Counted from the first letter of the stretch, positions 51,632 to 60,734 are shown. The stretch is 64,000 nucleotides of DNA from Nocardia panacis (GCF_003598715.1 NZ_QZFU01000023.1:248001-312000), one strand, 5' to 3'. The notes: generated from the letters alone by a model not told the origin. Translations and numbers: made by a program.

Positions 51632-53212
51632 ATGGCACCGAAACGACTATTCATCTATGTGGGCGGGGCCTTCGAGAAGCCGGGCATGATCACCCCGCTG
51701 TTCGATCGGCTGCGCGCGGAACCCGGCTACGGCGCGGACGAAGCCCTCTACTGGGAGTATCCGGACCCGGTGCACGCGTTCACCGGCGGCACCATGGCCG
51801 AGCACAGTCGCGACCTCGCCGACCGCATCGACGCCTACCACACCGGCCCGCGCCGTACTCCCGAGATCGTGCTCGTCGGACACAGCCTGGGCGGAATACA
51901 GGTGCGCTACGCCTACATCCAGGCGCTGCGGGGCATCGACGGCCCGAAACTCGACTGGGCGCGGGCGGTGACGCGGATCGTGCTGTTCGCCACGCTGAAC
52001 CGCGGTATCGAACCTTCGCGCCTGCCCTGGTGGCAGCACCTGCTACTCGTGTTGGCCACGCCCTATGTCCGCACGCGCGCCTTCGGCGATCTGCTGTCGG
52101 GTTCGCCGTTCATCACCAATATGCGCATCCGCTGGATGCACGAATTCGCCGTGCTCGGCAAGCACGCCCCGAAGGTGGTGCAACTGCGGGCCGACGTGGA
52201 CGACCTGGTGGAGGACGAGGACAGCCGCGATCTGGAGTCCATGCCCACCGGGGTGCAGAAGGTCATTCCGCGCGCCACCCACGCCGACGTCATCTCGGTG
52301 GACACCGCGCGAGAGGACTATCCGGGTCAGCGTTTCGACATTCTGCGCTGGGCACTGACCGAACCGGTGCGCCCCACCGATCCGGCCCCGGTGCCGCCCA
52401 CCGAGGCGGCGAAGACCTCGGTCGTGTTCGCGCTGCACGGAATTCGTTCCGGCAGCGGGGACTGGCCCACCGAAATCGCCACGATCCTGTCCGAGAACGA
52501 TCACAACGCGCTGGTGGTGACACCCTCCTATGGGCGCCTGTCGGCCTACGATTTCGCCCTGCCCTTCACCCGTAGACGCAATCTGCGCTGGTTCGCGGAC
52601 CGATACAGCTACTTCCTGGCCAGACATCCGGACAAACCGTTTCACTTCGTCGGCCACAGCAATGGCACCTACCTGTTCGGTCGAACGCTGGATCAGATTC
52701 CCGCGCTGCGGTTCGACCATGTCTTCCTCGCGGGCAGCGTGCTGCCGCGCGAATTCGACTGGTCGCGCGTCGCCGACCAAGGGCAGGTGGGCACCCTGGT
52801 GAATGTGTGCGCCAGCGCCGACAAACCCGTCGCCTGGCTGTGCAGCGCGCTGCGCGGCTTCGGCATACGCGATATCGGTGTCGGCGGTTTCACCGGCTTC
52901 GACTCCGTCCCGCCCTCGGCCGTGCAGGTTCGCTCCATCAAGGGCGGCCACGGCGCGGCCCTGACGCCCGACCGCCTCGCCGGTGTCGCCGAGTTCGTCC
53001 GCAGCGGCGACTCCCCGAACGAAGGCCCATTGGTCACCCCCACCGAGGCATTCGGCGTCATGTCCCGCTTCGCCCCCACCGCGGGCTGGCTCGCCACCGG
53101 CGCCCTGCTCGCCCTCGGCTGGCTCGGTTTGCTCACCCTCGGCGCCCTGTGCACCACCCTCGTCCTCGCCGGGGTCCTGATCGTGACCTATGGCGCGCTG
53201 AAGGTGATGTGA
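51632..53212 (+). CDS. Membrane-anchored protein with two tandem alpha/beta-hydrolase domains
   Basis: 526-residue protein. The first hydrolase-like domain begins RLFIYVGGAFEKPG and has nucleophile elbow VLVGHSLGGIQVRYAY near residue 88. The second begins VVFALHGIRSGSGDWP near residue 270 and has FVGHSNGTYLFG near residue 340. Two C-terminal hydrophobic helices (AGWLATGALLALGWLGLL and LCTTLVLAGVLIVTYGAL) anchor it. Both halves look like lipase/PGAP1-type folds, so this appears to be an internal duplication or fusion. Lipase, esterase or no activity are all possible. GAGG lies five bases before ATG 51632. Confidence 0.8.
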   Translation: MAPKRLFIYVGGAFEKPGMITPLFDRLRAEPGYGADEALYWEYPDPVHAFTGGTMAEHSRDLADRIDAYHTGPRRTPEIVLVGHSLGGIQVRYAYIQALRGIDGPKLDWARAVTRIVLFATLNRGIEPSRLPWWQHLLLVLATPYVRTRAFGDLLSGSPFITNMRIRWMHEFAVLGKHAPKVVQLRADVDDLVEDEDSRDLESMPTGVQKVIPRATHADVISVDTAREDYPGQRFDILRWALTEPVRPTDPAPVPPTEAAKTSVVFALHGIRSGSGDWPTEIATILSENDHNALVVTPSYGRLSAYDFALPFTRRRNLRWFADRYSYFLARHPDKPFHFVGHSNGTYLFGRTLDQIPALRFDHVFLAGSVLPREFDWSRVADQGQVGTLVNVCASADKPVAWLCSALRGFGIRDIGVGGFTGFDSVPPSAVQVRSIKGGHGAALTPDRLAGVAEFVRSGDSPNEGPLVTPTEAFGVMSRFAPTAGWLATGALLALGWLGLLTLGALCTTLVLAGVLIVTYGALKVM

Positions 53213-53262
53213 TTGCGGAAAACCGAGCGACTCGGGCATCGGGGTTCGCTACAGTGCGGCGG

Positions 53263-53787
53263 GTGACTTGGATTGCCCCCGAGGTTGAACGGATCTGGCC
53301 GCCGAGTGTGGGCGGCGAGCGGGAAATGTTGCAGGGCTGGCTGGATATGCACCGGCGCACGCTGCTGTTCAAATGTTCCGGACTGGAGGCCGAGCAGTTG
53401 CGGCAGCGCTGCGTCGCGCCGTCGACACTGTCGCTGCTCGGACTGGTCCGGCATATGACCGAGGTGGAGCGCGGCTGGTTCCGTCGCACGTCCGCCGGTG
53501 AGAACGTCGACCTCATCTACTGTTCGCAGGACAATCCGGACGGCGATACGGAGGATGTGGCCGAGGCCGATCCGGCCGCCACCTTCGCCGCCTACGAAAA
53601 CGAGATCAAGCTGTGCGACGCCGCCGTCGCCGAAATGTCATTGGATGCCAACACCCTTCCGCATCCGCGCCGCGACCAGGTCTTCAGTCTGCGCTGGGTC
53701 TATCTGCACCTGATCGAGGAGTACGCCAGGCACAACGGGCACGCCGACTTCCTGCGCGAACGTATCGACGGGTCCACCGGGGTGTGA
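53263..53787 (+). CDS. DinB/DUF664 family protein
   Basis: 174-residue four-helix bundle of the DUF664 branch of the DinB superfamily. Metal-ligand histidines are in LGLVRHMTEVERGWFRR and at the C-terminus LHLIEEYARHNGHADFLRE. Members include mycothiol-, bacillithiol- and glutathione-dependent transferases and many of unknown function. GTG 53263 begins VTWIAPEVERIWPP; a GTG nine bases earlier is possible. Confidence 0.87.
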   Translation: MTWIAPEVERIWPPSVGGEREMLQGWLDMHRRTLLFKCSGLEAEQLRQRCVAPSTLSLLGLVRHMTEVERGWFRRTSAGENVDLIYCSQDNPDGDTEDVAEADPAATFAAYENEIKLCDAAVAEMSLDANTLPHPRRDQVFSLRWVYLHLIEEYARHNGHADFLRERIDGSTGV

Positions 53788-53788
53788 C

Positions 53789-53821
53789 CCGTCCGCGCCC
53801 CCGCACCGGGGGCGCGGACGG
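53789..53821. terminator. Bidirectional terminator between DinB gene and leuA
   Basis: CCGTCCGCGCCCCC (53789-53802) pairs perfectly with GGGGGCGCGGACGG (53808-53821) over a five-base loop: a 14-bp all-but-two G:C stem between convergent stop codons. Confidence 0.88.
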
Positions 53822-53824
53822 AGC

Positions 53825-55576
53825 CTAGTTGGCTGCGCGCAATACCGCCGCCAGCGACGCCGCCAGCACGGAATCGCTTCGACCGCAGGCCCATCCGGTC
53901 ACACCGTCGACGCGGTATTCCAGATAGGTGATGGCCGTGCTGTCGTTGCCGGAGCCGATGGACTGCTGGGTCAGGCTCAGGATCTCCACGGCCCGGCCCA
54001 CTTTCGCCAGCGCCTCGGTCAATGCCTCGACCGGACCGGTTCCCCGATGCGCGGATTCGACCGTCGCGCCATCGGCGATCAGGGTGATCTCGGTGCACGC
54101 CTGCGCACCCGATCCGGCGGTGCGCCAATCCTTCAGCACCACACTCGATTCCGCGTCGTCGAGGTACGCGGCCTCGAACAGGTCGCGCAACTGCGACGCG
54201 GTGACCTCCAAACCGGTGTCGTCGGTGTGGCGCTGCACGTGCTTGGCGAAATCGATCTGGAGCCTGCGCGGCAGATCCAGGCCGTACTCGGCCTGCAGCA
54301 GATAGGCGATACCGCCCTTGCCCGACTGCGAATTCACCCGAATGACCGCATCGTAGCTGCGGCCGATATCGGCGGGATCGATGGGCAGATACGGTACCCG
54401 CCACTCGATTTCGCGTTCCGAACGACCGGTCGCGGCGGCGCGGGCGCGATGTTCGGCCATCCCCTTCTTGATCGCGTCCTGGTGCGTGCCGGAGAAGGCG
54501 GTGTGCACGAGATCGCCCACGTACGGGTGCCTTTCGTGGATCGGCATCCTGGTGCAGTATTCGACGGTGCGGCGGATCTCATCGATATCGGAGAAGTCGA
54601 TCATCGGATCCACGCCCTGCGCGTGCAGATTCAGTGCCAGCGTCGCGATATCCACATTGCCGGTGCGCTCCCCGTTGCCGAAGACACAGCCCTCCACCCG
54701 CTCGGCACCCGCCAGGACGGCCAGTTCGGCGCAGGCGATGCCGGTGCCGCGATCATTGTGCGGATGCACCGACAGGATCACGCTCTCGCGCCGGGACAGA
54801 TTGCGGTGCATGTATTCGATCTGGTCGGCGTAGACATTCGGGGTGGCGACCTCGACGGTGGCGGGCAGGTTCAGGATGACCGGCCGCTCGGGATCCGCCG
54901 ACCACAGCTCCGTCATCGCGTCGCAGATCTCGAGCACATAGTCCGGTTCGGTCAGGTTGAAGACCTCAGGGGAGAACTGGAAGCGCACATTCGGCATATC
55001 CCCGGCCTCGTCGAGGATGGCGCGACCGCCGTCGAGGATCAGCTCGCGCAACTCGGCACGGTCCTTGCCCAGCACCACATCTCGCCAGGCGGGGGCGGTG
55101 GCGGTGTACATGTGGATGACCACGTCGTTGTCGATGCCGCGCACCGAGGCCACGGTGCGCTCGATCAGGTCGCGGCGGGCGGGGGTGAACACCACGATCG
55201 TGACATCCGAAGGGGCGATATCGGTTTCGGCGATCAGCCGGACGAAGTCGTAGTCGGTCTGCGATGCCGACGGGTAGCCGACCTCGATCTCCTTGTAGCC
55301 CATGGCCACCATGAGTTCGAAGAAGCGACGCTTGCGGGCCGGGTCCATGGGTTCGGCCAGCGCCTGGTTGCCGTCGCGCAGGTCGACCGGAACCCACAGC
55401 GGCGCGGCGGTGATGCGGGCGGTGGGCCAGTGCCGCTCGGTGCGCGGGACCGCGACCCGGTCGTAGACATCGCGGTAGCGATGCGACGGCAACTGCGAAT
55501 GACGCTGCCGATTCCAGGCGGGCGCGGCCTCGGGGACCGCGCCGACGGGGGTGTCGATGGTGGGGAAAGTACGCAT
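53825..55576 (-). CDS. leuA: 2-isopropylmalate synthase
   Basis: 583-residue enzyme that condenses acetyl-CoA with 2-ketoisovalerate, the first step of leucine synthesis. The TIM barrel has VPVDLRDGNQALAEPMD, VGYPSASQTDYDFVR, SVHPHNDRGTGIACAELA (metal-binding HxH) and GCVFGNGERTGNVDI; the C-terminal LeuA dimer domain (from about residue 450) is the leucine feedback-binding part. The length matches the actinobacterial LeuA class. GAGGAAG precedes ATG 55576. A leader peptide with three leucine codons and a strong hairpin lie upstream, so expression is probably attenuated by leucine supply. Confidence 0.96.
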   Translation of the reverse strand: MRTFPTIDTPVGAVPEAAPAWNRQRHSQLPSHRYRDVYDRVAVPRTERHWPTARITAAPLWVPVDLRDGNQALAEPMDPARKRRFFELMVAMGYKEIEVGYPSASQTDYDFVRLIAETDIAPSDVTIVVFTPARRDLIERTVASVRGIDNDVVIHMYTATAPAWRDVVLGKDRAELRELILDGGRAILDEAGDMPNVRFQFSPEVFNLTEPDYVLEICDAMTELWSADPERPVILNLPATVEVATPNVYADQIEYMHRNLSRRESVILSVHPHNDRGTGIACAELAVLAGAERVEGCVFGNGERTGNVDIATLALNLHAQGVDPMIDFSDIDEIRRTVEYCTRMPIHERHPYVGDLVHTAFSGTHQDAIKKGMAEHRARAAATGRSEREIEWRVPYLPIDPADIGRSYDAVIRVNSQSGKGGIAYLLQAEYGLDLPRRLQIDFAKHVQRHTDDTGLEVTASQLRDLFEAAYLDDAESSVVLKDWRTAGSGAQACTEITLIADGATVESAHRGTGPVEALTEALAKVGRAVEILSLTQQSIGSGNDSTAITYLEYRVDGVTGWACGRSDSVLAASLAAVLRAAN

Positions 55577-55629
55577 ATCTGCTTCCTCGGCTGACGCTGC
55601 GAAAGGGATTGACCGGCCACGACGAAGCC

Positions 55630-55667
55630 CCACGGCGGGCGGACGGTCGTGTCAGGCCCCGCCGTGG
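55630..55667 (-). promoter_or_regulatory. leuA leader hairpin (attenuator)
   Basis: On the leuA mRNA strand CCACGGCGGG pairs with CCCGCCGTGG (arms at 55658-55667 and 55630-55639), a perfect 10-bp stem whose first arm lies within the leader-peptide codons. A competing pairing CACGAC/GTCGTG (55646-55651 with 55618-55623) cannot form at the same time, as expected of an attenuator switch. Confidence 0.75.
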
Positions 55668-55693
55668 CGGCTAAGGAGGAGTGCGTGCGTCAT
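55652..55693 (-). CDS. leuA leader peptide, 13 aa with three consecutive Leu codons
   Basis: ATG ACG CAC GCA CTC CTC CTT then AGC CGC CAC GGC GGG GCC TGA encodes MTHALLLSRHGGA, 75 bases before the leuA start. Three leucine codons in a row upstream of leucine synthase are the hallmark of ribosome-mediated attenuation, previously reported for actinobacterial leuA genes. A -10-like TATAGT on the same strand (55703-55708) places the transcript start almost at the leader ATG. Confidence 0.8.
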   Translation of the reverse strand: MTHALLLSRHGGA

Positions 55694-55756
55694 GATGGCT
55701 AGACTATACACAACTCCTCAGACAAGCAGAGGGGTGGAGAGGAGCGGAGAGGTTCC

Positions 55757-56425
55757 ATGGTCGAGCAGGTTCGCCGTCACCCCCTGGCCGCGCAGACGGC
55801 CGAACTGCTGATGACGCGCATCCGCGCCGGTGAATGGCCGCTCGGACACCGCCTCCCCGGCGAGACGACCCTGGCCGTCCAGCTCGGCGTCGGCCGATCC
55901 ACCCTGCGCGAGGCGGTGCGCGAACTGGCGGGCAAGGGCGTGCTCGACAGTCGCCAAGGCGCGGGCGTCTTCGTCACCGCGCTCGAGGCCACCGAGAACT
56001 GGGATACGGTGCTGCGCCACACCGCGATCGTCTCGGTCATCGAGGCGCGCATCGCCATCGAGGCCGAGGCCGCCGCACTGGCCGCGGACCGCCGCACCCG
56101 CGCCGACCTGCGCGTCCTACGCGCGAGGCTGGCCGCCCGCGCCGGGCACACCGAATCCGCCGCCCTGGTCGACGCCGATATGGCCTTCCACCGCGCCGTC
56201 GTCGTGGCCGGGCACAACGACGTGCTCACCCAACTGTTCGACAGCTTCCTGCCGCGACTGCGGTCGGCCATGATCGATATGCTCGATATCGCGCCCCTCC
56301 GATCCGAATCCGCCGACCACGCCGCCCATCAGCGGCTGCTGGACGCCATCGTCGCCAAAAACGCCTCGGCCGCAGCGGAATTCAGTCGCACCCATCTGAC
56401 CTCACTGAAAGCCGCGTTCTGTTGA
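55757..56425 (+). CDS. GntR family regulator, FadR/FCD subfamily
   Basis: 222-residue regulator. The winged helix at residues 10-72 has RLPGETTLAVQLGVGRSTLREAVRELAGKGVLDSRQGAGVFV; the C-terminal FCD domain has VIEARIAIEAEAAALAA and DADMAFHRAVVVAGHNDVL with the Asp and His of the FCD metal site. GGAGAGG lies five bases before ATG 55757. It is divergent from leuA and 19 bases ahead of an ABC ATPase; the effector is unknown. Confidence 0.9.
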   Translation: MVEQVRRHPLAAQTAELLMTRIRAGEWPLGHRLPGETTLAVQLGVGRSTLREAVRELAGKGVLDSRQGAGVFVTALEATENWDTVLRHTAIVSVIEARIAIEAEAAALAADRRTRADLRVLRARLAARAGHTESAALVDADMAFHRAVVVAGHNDVLTQLFDSFLPRLRSAMIDMLDIAPLRSESADHAAHQRLLDAIVAKNASAAAEFSRTHLTSLKAAFC

Positions 56426-56444
56426 ACGCCGAGAAAGGCCGCAC

Positions 56445-57230
56445 ATGTCCATCGTCCTCGAATTGTCCGAGGTGACCTTCCGCCGCGAAGGCAAGCAGAT
56501 CATCGACGGCATCTCCCTCACCGTGCGATCCGGCGAACACTGGGCGCTGCTCGGCCCGAATGGCGCGGGCAAGAGCACCCTGCTCGGGTTCTGCGGCGCC
56601 GTCACCTTTCCCACCTCCGGCGCCGTGCACGTGCTCGGCGAACAGCTCGGCCGGGTCGAACTGGCCCGCCTGCGCCACTCCATCGGGCATGTCAATCCGC
56701 GCCACAGCCTCCAGCATCCGCTGACGGTGCGGCAGGTGGTGCTCACCGGGATCACCGCCACCATCGATACCCCGATGCGCTGGCGGCCCTCCCCCGACGA
56801 ATCGCGCCGCGCCGACGCCATGATCGAGACGCTTGGCCTCAAGGGCAAGGGCGAGGAACTGTGGCCCACACTGTCGCAGGGCGAGCGCGGACGCACCCTC
56901 ATCGCCCGCGCGCTCATCGCCGAACCCCGGCTGCTGCTGTTCGACGAGCCCTCCACCGGATTGGATCTGGCGGCCCGCGAACAACTGCTGGAGACCATCG
57001 ACACGCTGGACCAGACCCATCCCGAGGTCGCCTCGATCCTGGTCACCCATCATCTGGAGGAATTGCCCAGCACCACGACGCATGCGCTGCTGATCGCCGA
57101 GGGGCGCACGGTGGCGGCGGGTCCGGCGCGCGCGGTGGTGACCACCGAGAATGTCAGCGCGGCGTTCGATCATCCCATCGACGTCCGCCACGATCAGGGG
57201 CGATGGACGGCGCGAGCGTCCCATCGGTAG
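56445..57230 (+). CDS. ABC transporter ATP-binding protein
   Basis: 261-residue single-domain ABC ATPase with Walker A LLGPNGAGKST near residue 38, signature LSQGERGRTLIARAL, Walker B LLLFDEPSTGLD and switch histidine VTHHLEELP. No permease is adjacent, so its partner is elsewhere or it acts like the stand-alone ModF-type ATPases it resembles. It follows the GntR gene by 19 bases and is likely co-transcribed. Confidence 0.9.
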   Translation: MSIVLELSEVTFRREGKQIIDGISLTVRSGEHWALLGPNGAGKSTLLGFCGAVTFPTSGAVHVLGEQLGRVELARLRHSIGHVNPRHSLQHPLTVRQVVLTGITATIDTPMRWRPSPDESRRADAMIETLGLKGKGEELWPTLSQGERGRTLIARALIAEPRLLLFDEPSTGLDLAAREQLLETIDTLDQTHPEVASILVTHHLEELPSTTTHALLIAEGRTVAAGPARAVVTTENVSAAFDHPIDVRHDQGRWTARASHR

Positions 57231-57254
57231 GAATGCGTTCCGCCGCAGCGTGAT

Positions 57255-57911
57255 TCAGGTAAGGTCTGCGAGCAGCGCGGGAGTCAGCTCGTCCAGCGTG
57301 GCGAGGGTGGCGCGGGCCAACGCGGCAGCGTCCGGGGCCGGTGGGTACTCGGGACGGGGCACGGCCACTACCCGAAGGCCCGCGGTATGGGCGGCGCGCA
57401 GACCGTTGCTGGAATCCTCCACTGCGGCACAGGTTTCCGGAGAATGCCCCAGGGCATTCGCTGCGGCCAAGTAGACATCGGGGGACGGTTTGCCGCGCGG
57501 CACCTCCTCGGTGGAGAAGGTCGCCGCGAACCGCGGCAGCAGGCCCGTGCTCGTCAGGACGGCGTCGATGAGGGTGCGCGGCGAGGAACTGGCGACGGCC
57601 AGCGGCAAACTCGCGCCCAGACGGATCACCGCGGCGGCGGCACCGGCAAGCAGTGGGACCTCGACGGCGTAGTGGGCCGCCATTCGGGCGATGACCTCGC
57701 GGGCCACCTGCTCGGGCGCGGCGTCGACACCCAGCTCCGCACTCAGGTAGGTCGACCATTCGGCGGTGCTCATACCCATCAGCCTGGTCTGGGTGTCGGG
57801 CAGCCAGCGGCCGCCGCGTTCGGCCACGTAGGCGCGGCGCACCCGCTCCCACACCGGTTCGGAGTCGATGAGGACGCCGTCCATATCGAAGACCACCGCC
57901 GCGATCACCAT
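57255..57911 (-). CDS. HAD family phosphatase (beta-phosphoglucomutase-like)
   Basis: 218-residue hydrolase. HAD motif I is AVVFDMDGVLIDSE at residue 5, motif II SSSPRTL, motif III lysine in EVPRGKPSPDVYL and motif IV VEDSSNGLRAA. A four-helix cap between motifs I and II marks subclass IA, as in beta-phosphoglucomutases and small sugar-phosphate phosphatases. AAGG lies five bases before ATG 57911. Substrate unknown. Confidence 0.9.
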   Translation of the reverse strand: MVIAAVVFDMDGVLIDSEPVWERVRRAYVAERGGRWLPDTQTRLMGMSTAEWSTYLSAELGVDAAPEQVAREVIARMAAHYAVEVPLLAGAAAAVIRLGASLPLAVASSSPRTLIDAVLTSTGLLPRFAATFSTEEVPRGKPSPDVYLAAANALGHSPETCAAVEDSSNGLRAAHTAGLRVVAVPRPEYPPAPDAAALARATLATLDELTPALLADLT

Positions 57912-58053
57912 GGGGACCTTTCGCCGTCGGAGCAGTCCCGCCAAGATGCCGGTCGCGGGGCGTGCGTGTCAATTCACCGCCGCGTCGACCTCCCACAGCG
58001 GTGATCGACCACGCTGCCGTCAGCGACCCGCCAGTGAATTATATGGTGTATAG

Positions 58054-58725
58054 ATGAGCATTGACCACGTCGGCCCGGATCCACTGCCGACCGAGGACCA
58101 GCACGAGGGCGGATTCCGGCCCATGGCCGAGCTGGTCCGCGCCGCGGCGGAGGCCGATATCGACCGCGGCGGCCCCCACTACGGCGAATTCATCGAGCAG
58201 GTGCGCGGCCTGATGGACCGGGTTCGCATGGCCTGCCCCTCGGACGAGCTGGCGCTGGAGTCGATCGGAATCCTCAAGCAGCTCAACGACAAACTCGACG
58301 ACGCCGTCGTGGACGAGTGGTCGAATCCGCAGTGGACCCGCGACGATCTGCCCGCCCGCGGCAATATCACCCTGCCGCCCTATGTGGTGCGCCGCGCGGA
58401 CCGCGACGGCGTGGACGCCGTGATCACCTACCGCACTTACCATTTGGGCGGCAACGCGGCAGCGCACGGCGGTCAGATCGCGGTCGGCTTCGACGATCTG
58501 ATCGGGATGGCCGTGGCCCTGCACACGGGAGAGGCCAGCCGCACCGCCTCGCTGACCATCGACTACCGCTCGATCACGCCGCTCAATACCGAACTGCGGC
58601 AGCGCACCTGGGTCGAGAAGCGGGAGGGCCGCAAGGTCTACGTGCGCGGCACGCTGCACCATGGCGAGCGACTCTGCGCGGAGGCGCACGGCCTGTTCCT
58701 GGTGCTCAAACCCGGGCAGCCCTAG
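58054..58725 (+). CDS. Hot-dog fold thioesterase (PaaI-like)
   Basis: 223-residue protein with an N-terminal helical extension of about 100 residues and a C-terminal hot-dog domain: HLGGNAAAHGGQIAVGFDDLIGMAVALHTG and RTASLTIDYRSITPLNTELRQRTWVEKREGRKVYVRGTL. The family hydrolyses acyl-CoA or acyl-carrier thioesters. Neighbours (sulfotransferase, SDR and DUF1214-like genes on the other strand) belong to a lipid-type block. A -10-like TATGGT lies close to ATG 58054, so the mRNA may be nearly leaderless. Confidence 0.8.
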   Translation: MSIDHVGPDPLPTEDQHEGGFRPMAELVRAAAEADIDRGGPHYGEFIEQVRGLMDRVRMACPSDELALESIGILKQLNDKLDDAVVDEWSNPQWTRDDLPARGNITLPPYVVRRADRDGVDAVITYRTYHLGGNAAAHGGQIAVGFDDLIGMAVALHTGEASRTASLTIDYRSITPLNTELRQRTWVEKREGRKVYVRGTLHHGERLCAEAHGLFLVLKPGQP

Positions 58726-58735
58726 CAATATTCGC

Positions 58736-58767
58736 GGGCCGGTACCGGAAACATCCGGCACCGGCCC
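58736..58767. terminator. Hairpin between thioesterase and sulfotransferase genes
   Basis: GGGCCGGTACCGG (58736-58748) pairs with CCGGCACCGGCCC (58755-58767) with one mismatch, between convergent stop codons. Confidence 0.8.
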
Positions 58768-58771
58768 GTTC

Positions 58772-59935
58772 TCACTTTCCCGGAAAGTACACGTCCCGAT
58801 ACTCGGCGAAACGCCGATCGACCTGTTCGGCCGTGAGCCCGAACTCCTCGAGGGTGTACCGGTGCGCGGGTCGGGCCGCGCCGGAGGTGCTCTCGGAGTG
58901 CAACTCCCCCATGGCCGTTCGCGCCGCGTCGGTCAACTCCAGCCCGAAGTGCGCGTAGATCGAGGACACGGTGCCGATCGGATCCGCGACGAACGCGCCG
59001 TAATCCACATCGCAGAACTGGGCGGCATCGTAATTGCGCCGATCCTCCTGGAAGCGCGCCGCACCGCGCGACCACAGATCCAACTGGGTCCGCCCGACGA
59101 TCTCGCCGCGGAATCGCTCCGACCAGCCCGCCGCCGCCTGCTCGTTCAGACTGCACACCGAGGCGATGATGGTGCGCGGATCCCGATGCATCTGGATGAC
59201 CAGCGCGTCGGGATAGACGGCGAAGATGGCGTCGAGTGCGAACAGGTGGCTCGGATTCTTCAGCACCCAGCGGCGATTCGCATCGGGCAGCCCGATCAGT
59301 TGCAGATTGCGCCGATGCCTGCGGTAAGCCGGGGTCCAGTCGCGCTCGCCGAGCCACTGCGAGTATCCGGGCACGTGGCCGAGGCATTCATAGGACACCG
59401 ACATGGCCGACTGCCGCAGCAACTGCCAGCACTCCTCCACCTGGTCGGCCGAAATATGGTGCACGCCCATGAATTCCGGATGTTCGACATGGTGTTTGTC
59501 GAAGGCCGCCGAGATGCGCTGGTAGACCGGATCGTCGGCCCAGCTCTCGCGCGGCGGACGCGGCTGCGGCATCTCCGTCAACCACATCTGTAGACCCTGA
59601 TGCGCCGGATCGGCATTGAGCAGCCGATGCACGGCCGTGGTACCCGAACGCGGCAGACCCGTCACGAAAATGGGCCGCTCGACGGCGACTTCGACGTGTT
59701 CCGGAAACTGTTTCCAGGCCGCCTCGCTCAGCAGGCGCGCGATCAACGCCCCCCGCAGGAAGGCACGATTGACCTTGTTGCCGAATGGGGTCAGTTCGGC
59801 TTCGTTGGCGTAGGAGTCCAGCAGCACCCCCAAACCTTCGCGGTAGTCGTCGGCACCGAAGTCGTCGAGGCCGACCACCTTCGTCGCCGAGGCATGCAGA
59901 TCGTCGAGGGTTCCGACGTCATCTCTCCCGATCAC
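58772..59935 (-). CDS. Sulfotransferase family protein (Rv3529c-like)
   Basis: 387-residue protein with the PAPS 5'-phosphosulfate loop TGLPRSGTTAVHRLL near residue 105 and the 3'-phosphate segment ALVIQMHRDPRTIIASVCSL. The C-terminus has RRFAEYRDVYFPG. Mycobacterial Rv3529c has the same length and the same neighbours. Its acceptor may be a sterol-derived or lipid hydroxyl, but no activity is proven. GTG 59935 has AAGGAG six bases before it and no competing start; it begins 22 bases after the SDR stop. Confidence 0.85.
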   Translation of the reverse strand: MIGRDDVGTLDDLHASATKVVGLDDFGADDYREGLGVLLDSYANEAELTPFGNKVNRAFLRGALIARLLSEAAWKQFPEHVEVAVERPIFVTGLPRSGTTAVHRLLNADPAHQGLQMWLTEMPQPRPPRESWADDPVYQRISAAFDKHHVEHPEFMGVHHISADQVEECWQLLRQSAMSVSYECLGHVPGYSQWLGERDWTPAYRRHRRNLQLIGLPDANRRWVLKNPSHLFALDAIFAVYPDALVIQMHRDPRTIIASVCSLNEQAAAGWSERFRGEIVGRTQLDLWSRGAARFQEDRRNYDAAQFCDVDYGAFVADPIGTVSSIYAHFGLELTDAARTAMGELHSESTSGAARPAHRYTLEEFGLTAEQVDRRFAEYRDVYFPGK

Positions 59936-59957
59936 GATTGTCTCCTTGTAGCCACGC

Positions 59958-60734
59958 CTAATGGTGGAATTCGCCGCCGTTGACATCCAGACACGCCCCG
60001 GTGATGGCCCGCGCCAGCGACGAGGCGAAAAAGACCACGGCATCGGCGATCTCGTCCGGTTCCGGTAGTTTGCGCAGGTCGATCGTGGCGGCGGTCTCGG
60101 CGTAGACCTCCTCGGCGGTGATACCGCGCTGCTGGGCCAGGTAGTTGAAATACCACTTCAGGTTGTCGGCCCAGATGTAGCCCGGTGCGATGGTGTTGAC
60201 GCGAATGCCCTGCGGCCCCAACTCGGTGGCCAGGCTCTGGGCCAGCGCGAGCAGACTCGCCTTGGCCATCTTGTAGGGGCCGAAGGTGCGCCGGGAGTGC
60301 CGCAGCACTGCCGAATTGATCATCACCACCGAACCCTTCGACTCGGCCAGCGCGGGCACGAACAGGCGCGTCAACCGCAGGGCCGCCAGGACATTGGTCT
60401 CGAATCCGGCCCGGACCTGATCCAGGTCGACCTCGGCCAGATCCGCGATCGGCGGAATGGCGAAGGCATTGTTGACCACGGTGTCGACCCGACCGAAGGC
60501 GCGCAGCGCCGAGTCCACCAGATTCGCCGCCGCGTCCGCGTCGTCGATATCGGTGGGCACCACCTCGGCGCGCCGCCCCAATTCGACGATCTCCTTGGCG
60601 ACTTCGGTCAGCCGCGATTCGGTGCGCGAGGCCAGCACCACATCCGCGCCCGCGCGGGCGGCCTGCACCGCGATGGCCCTGCCCAGCCCGGGACCAACCC
60701 CCGAGACCACGACCACCCTGTCCCGCAACAACAT
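59958..60734 (-). CDS. Short-chain dehydrogenase (Rv3530c-like)
   Basis: 258-residue classical SDR. The cofactor motif is VSGVGPGLGRAIA near residue 10, with VVNNAFAIPP (NNAG variant), the serine in VMINSAVLRHS and catalytic YKMAK. The C-terminus ends ITGACLDVNGGEFHH. ATG 60734 overlaps the upstream gene's stop (ATGA). Gene order matches M. tuberculosis Rv3531c-Rv3530c-Rv3529c in the cholesterol-catabolism region, so an oxidised lipid or sterol intermediate is a likely substrate. Confidence 0.88.
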   Translation of the reverse strand: MLLRDRVVVVSGVGPGLGRAIAVQAARAGADVVLASRTESRLTEVAKEIVELGRRAEVVPTDIDDADAAANLVDSALRAFGRVDTVVNNAFAIPPIADLAEVDLDQVRAGFETNVLAALRLTRLFVPALAESKGSVVMINSAVLRHSRRTFGPYKMAKASLLALAQSLATELGPQGIRVNTIAPGYIWADNLKWYFNYLAQQRGITAEEVYAETAATIDLRKLPEPDEIADAVVFFASSLARAITGACLDVNGGEFHH

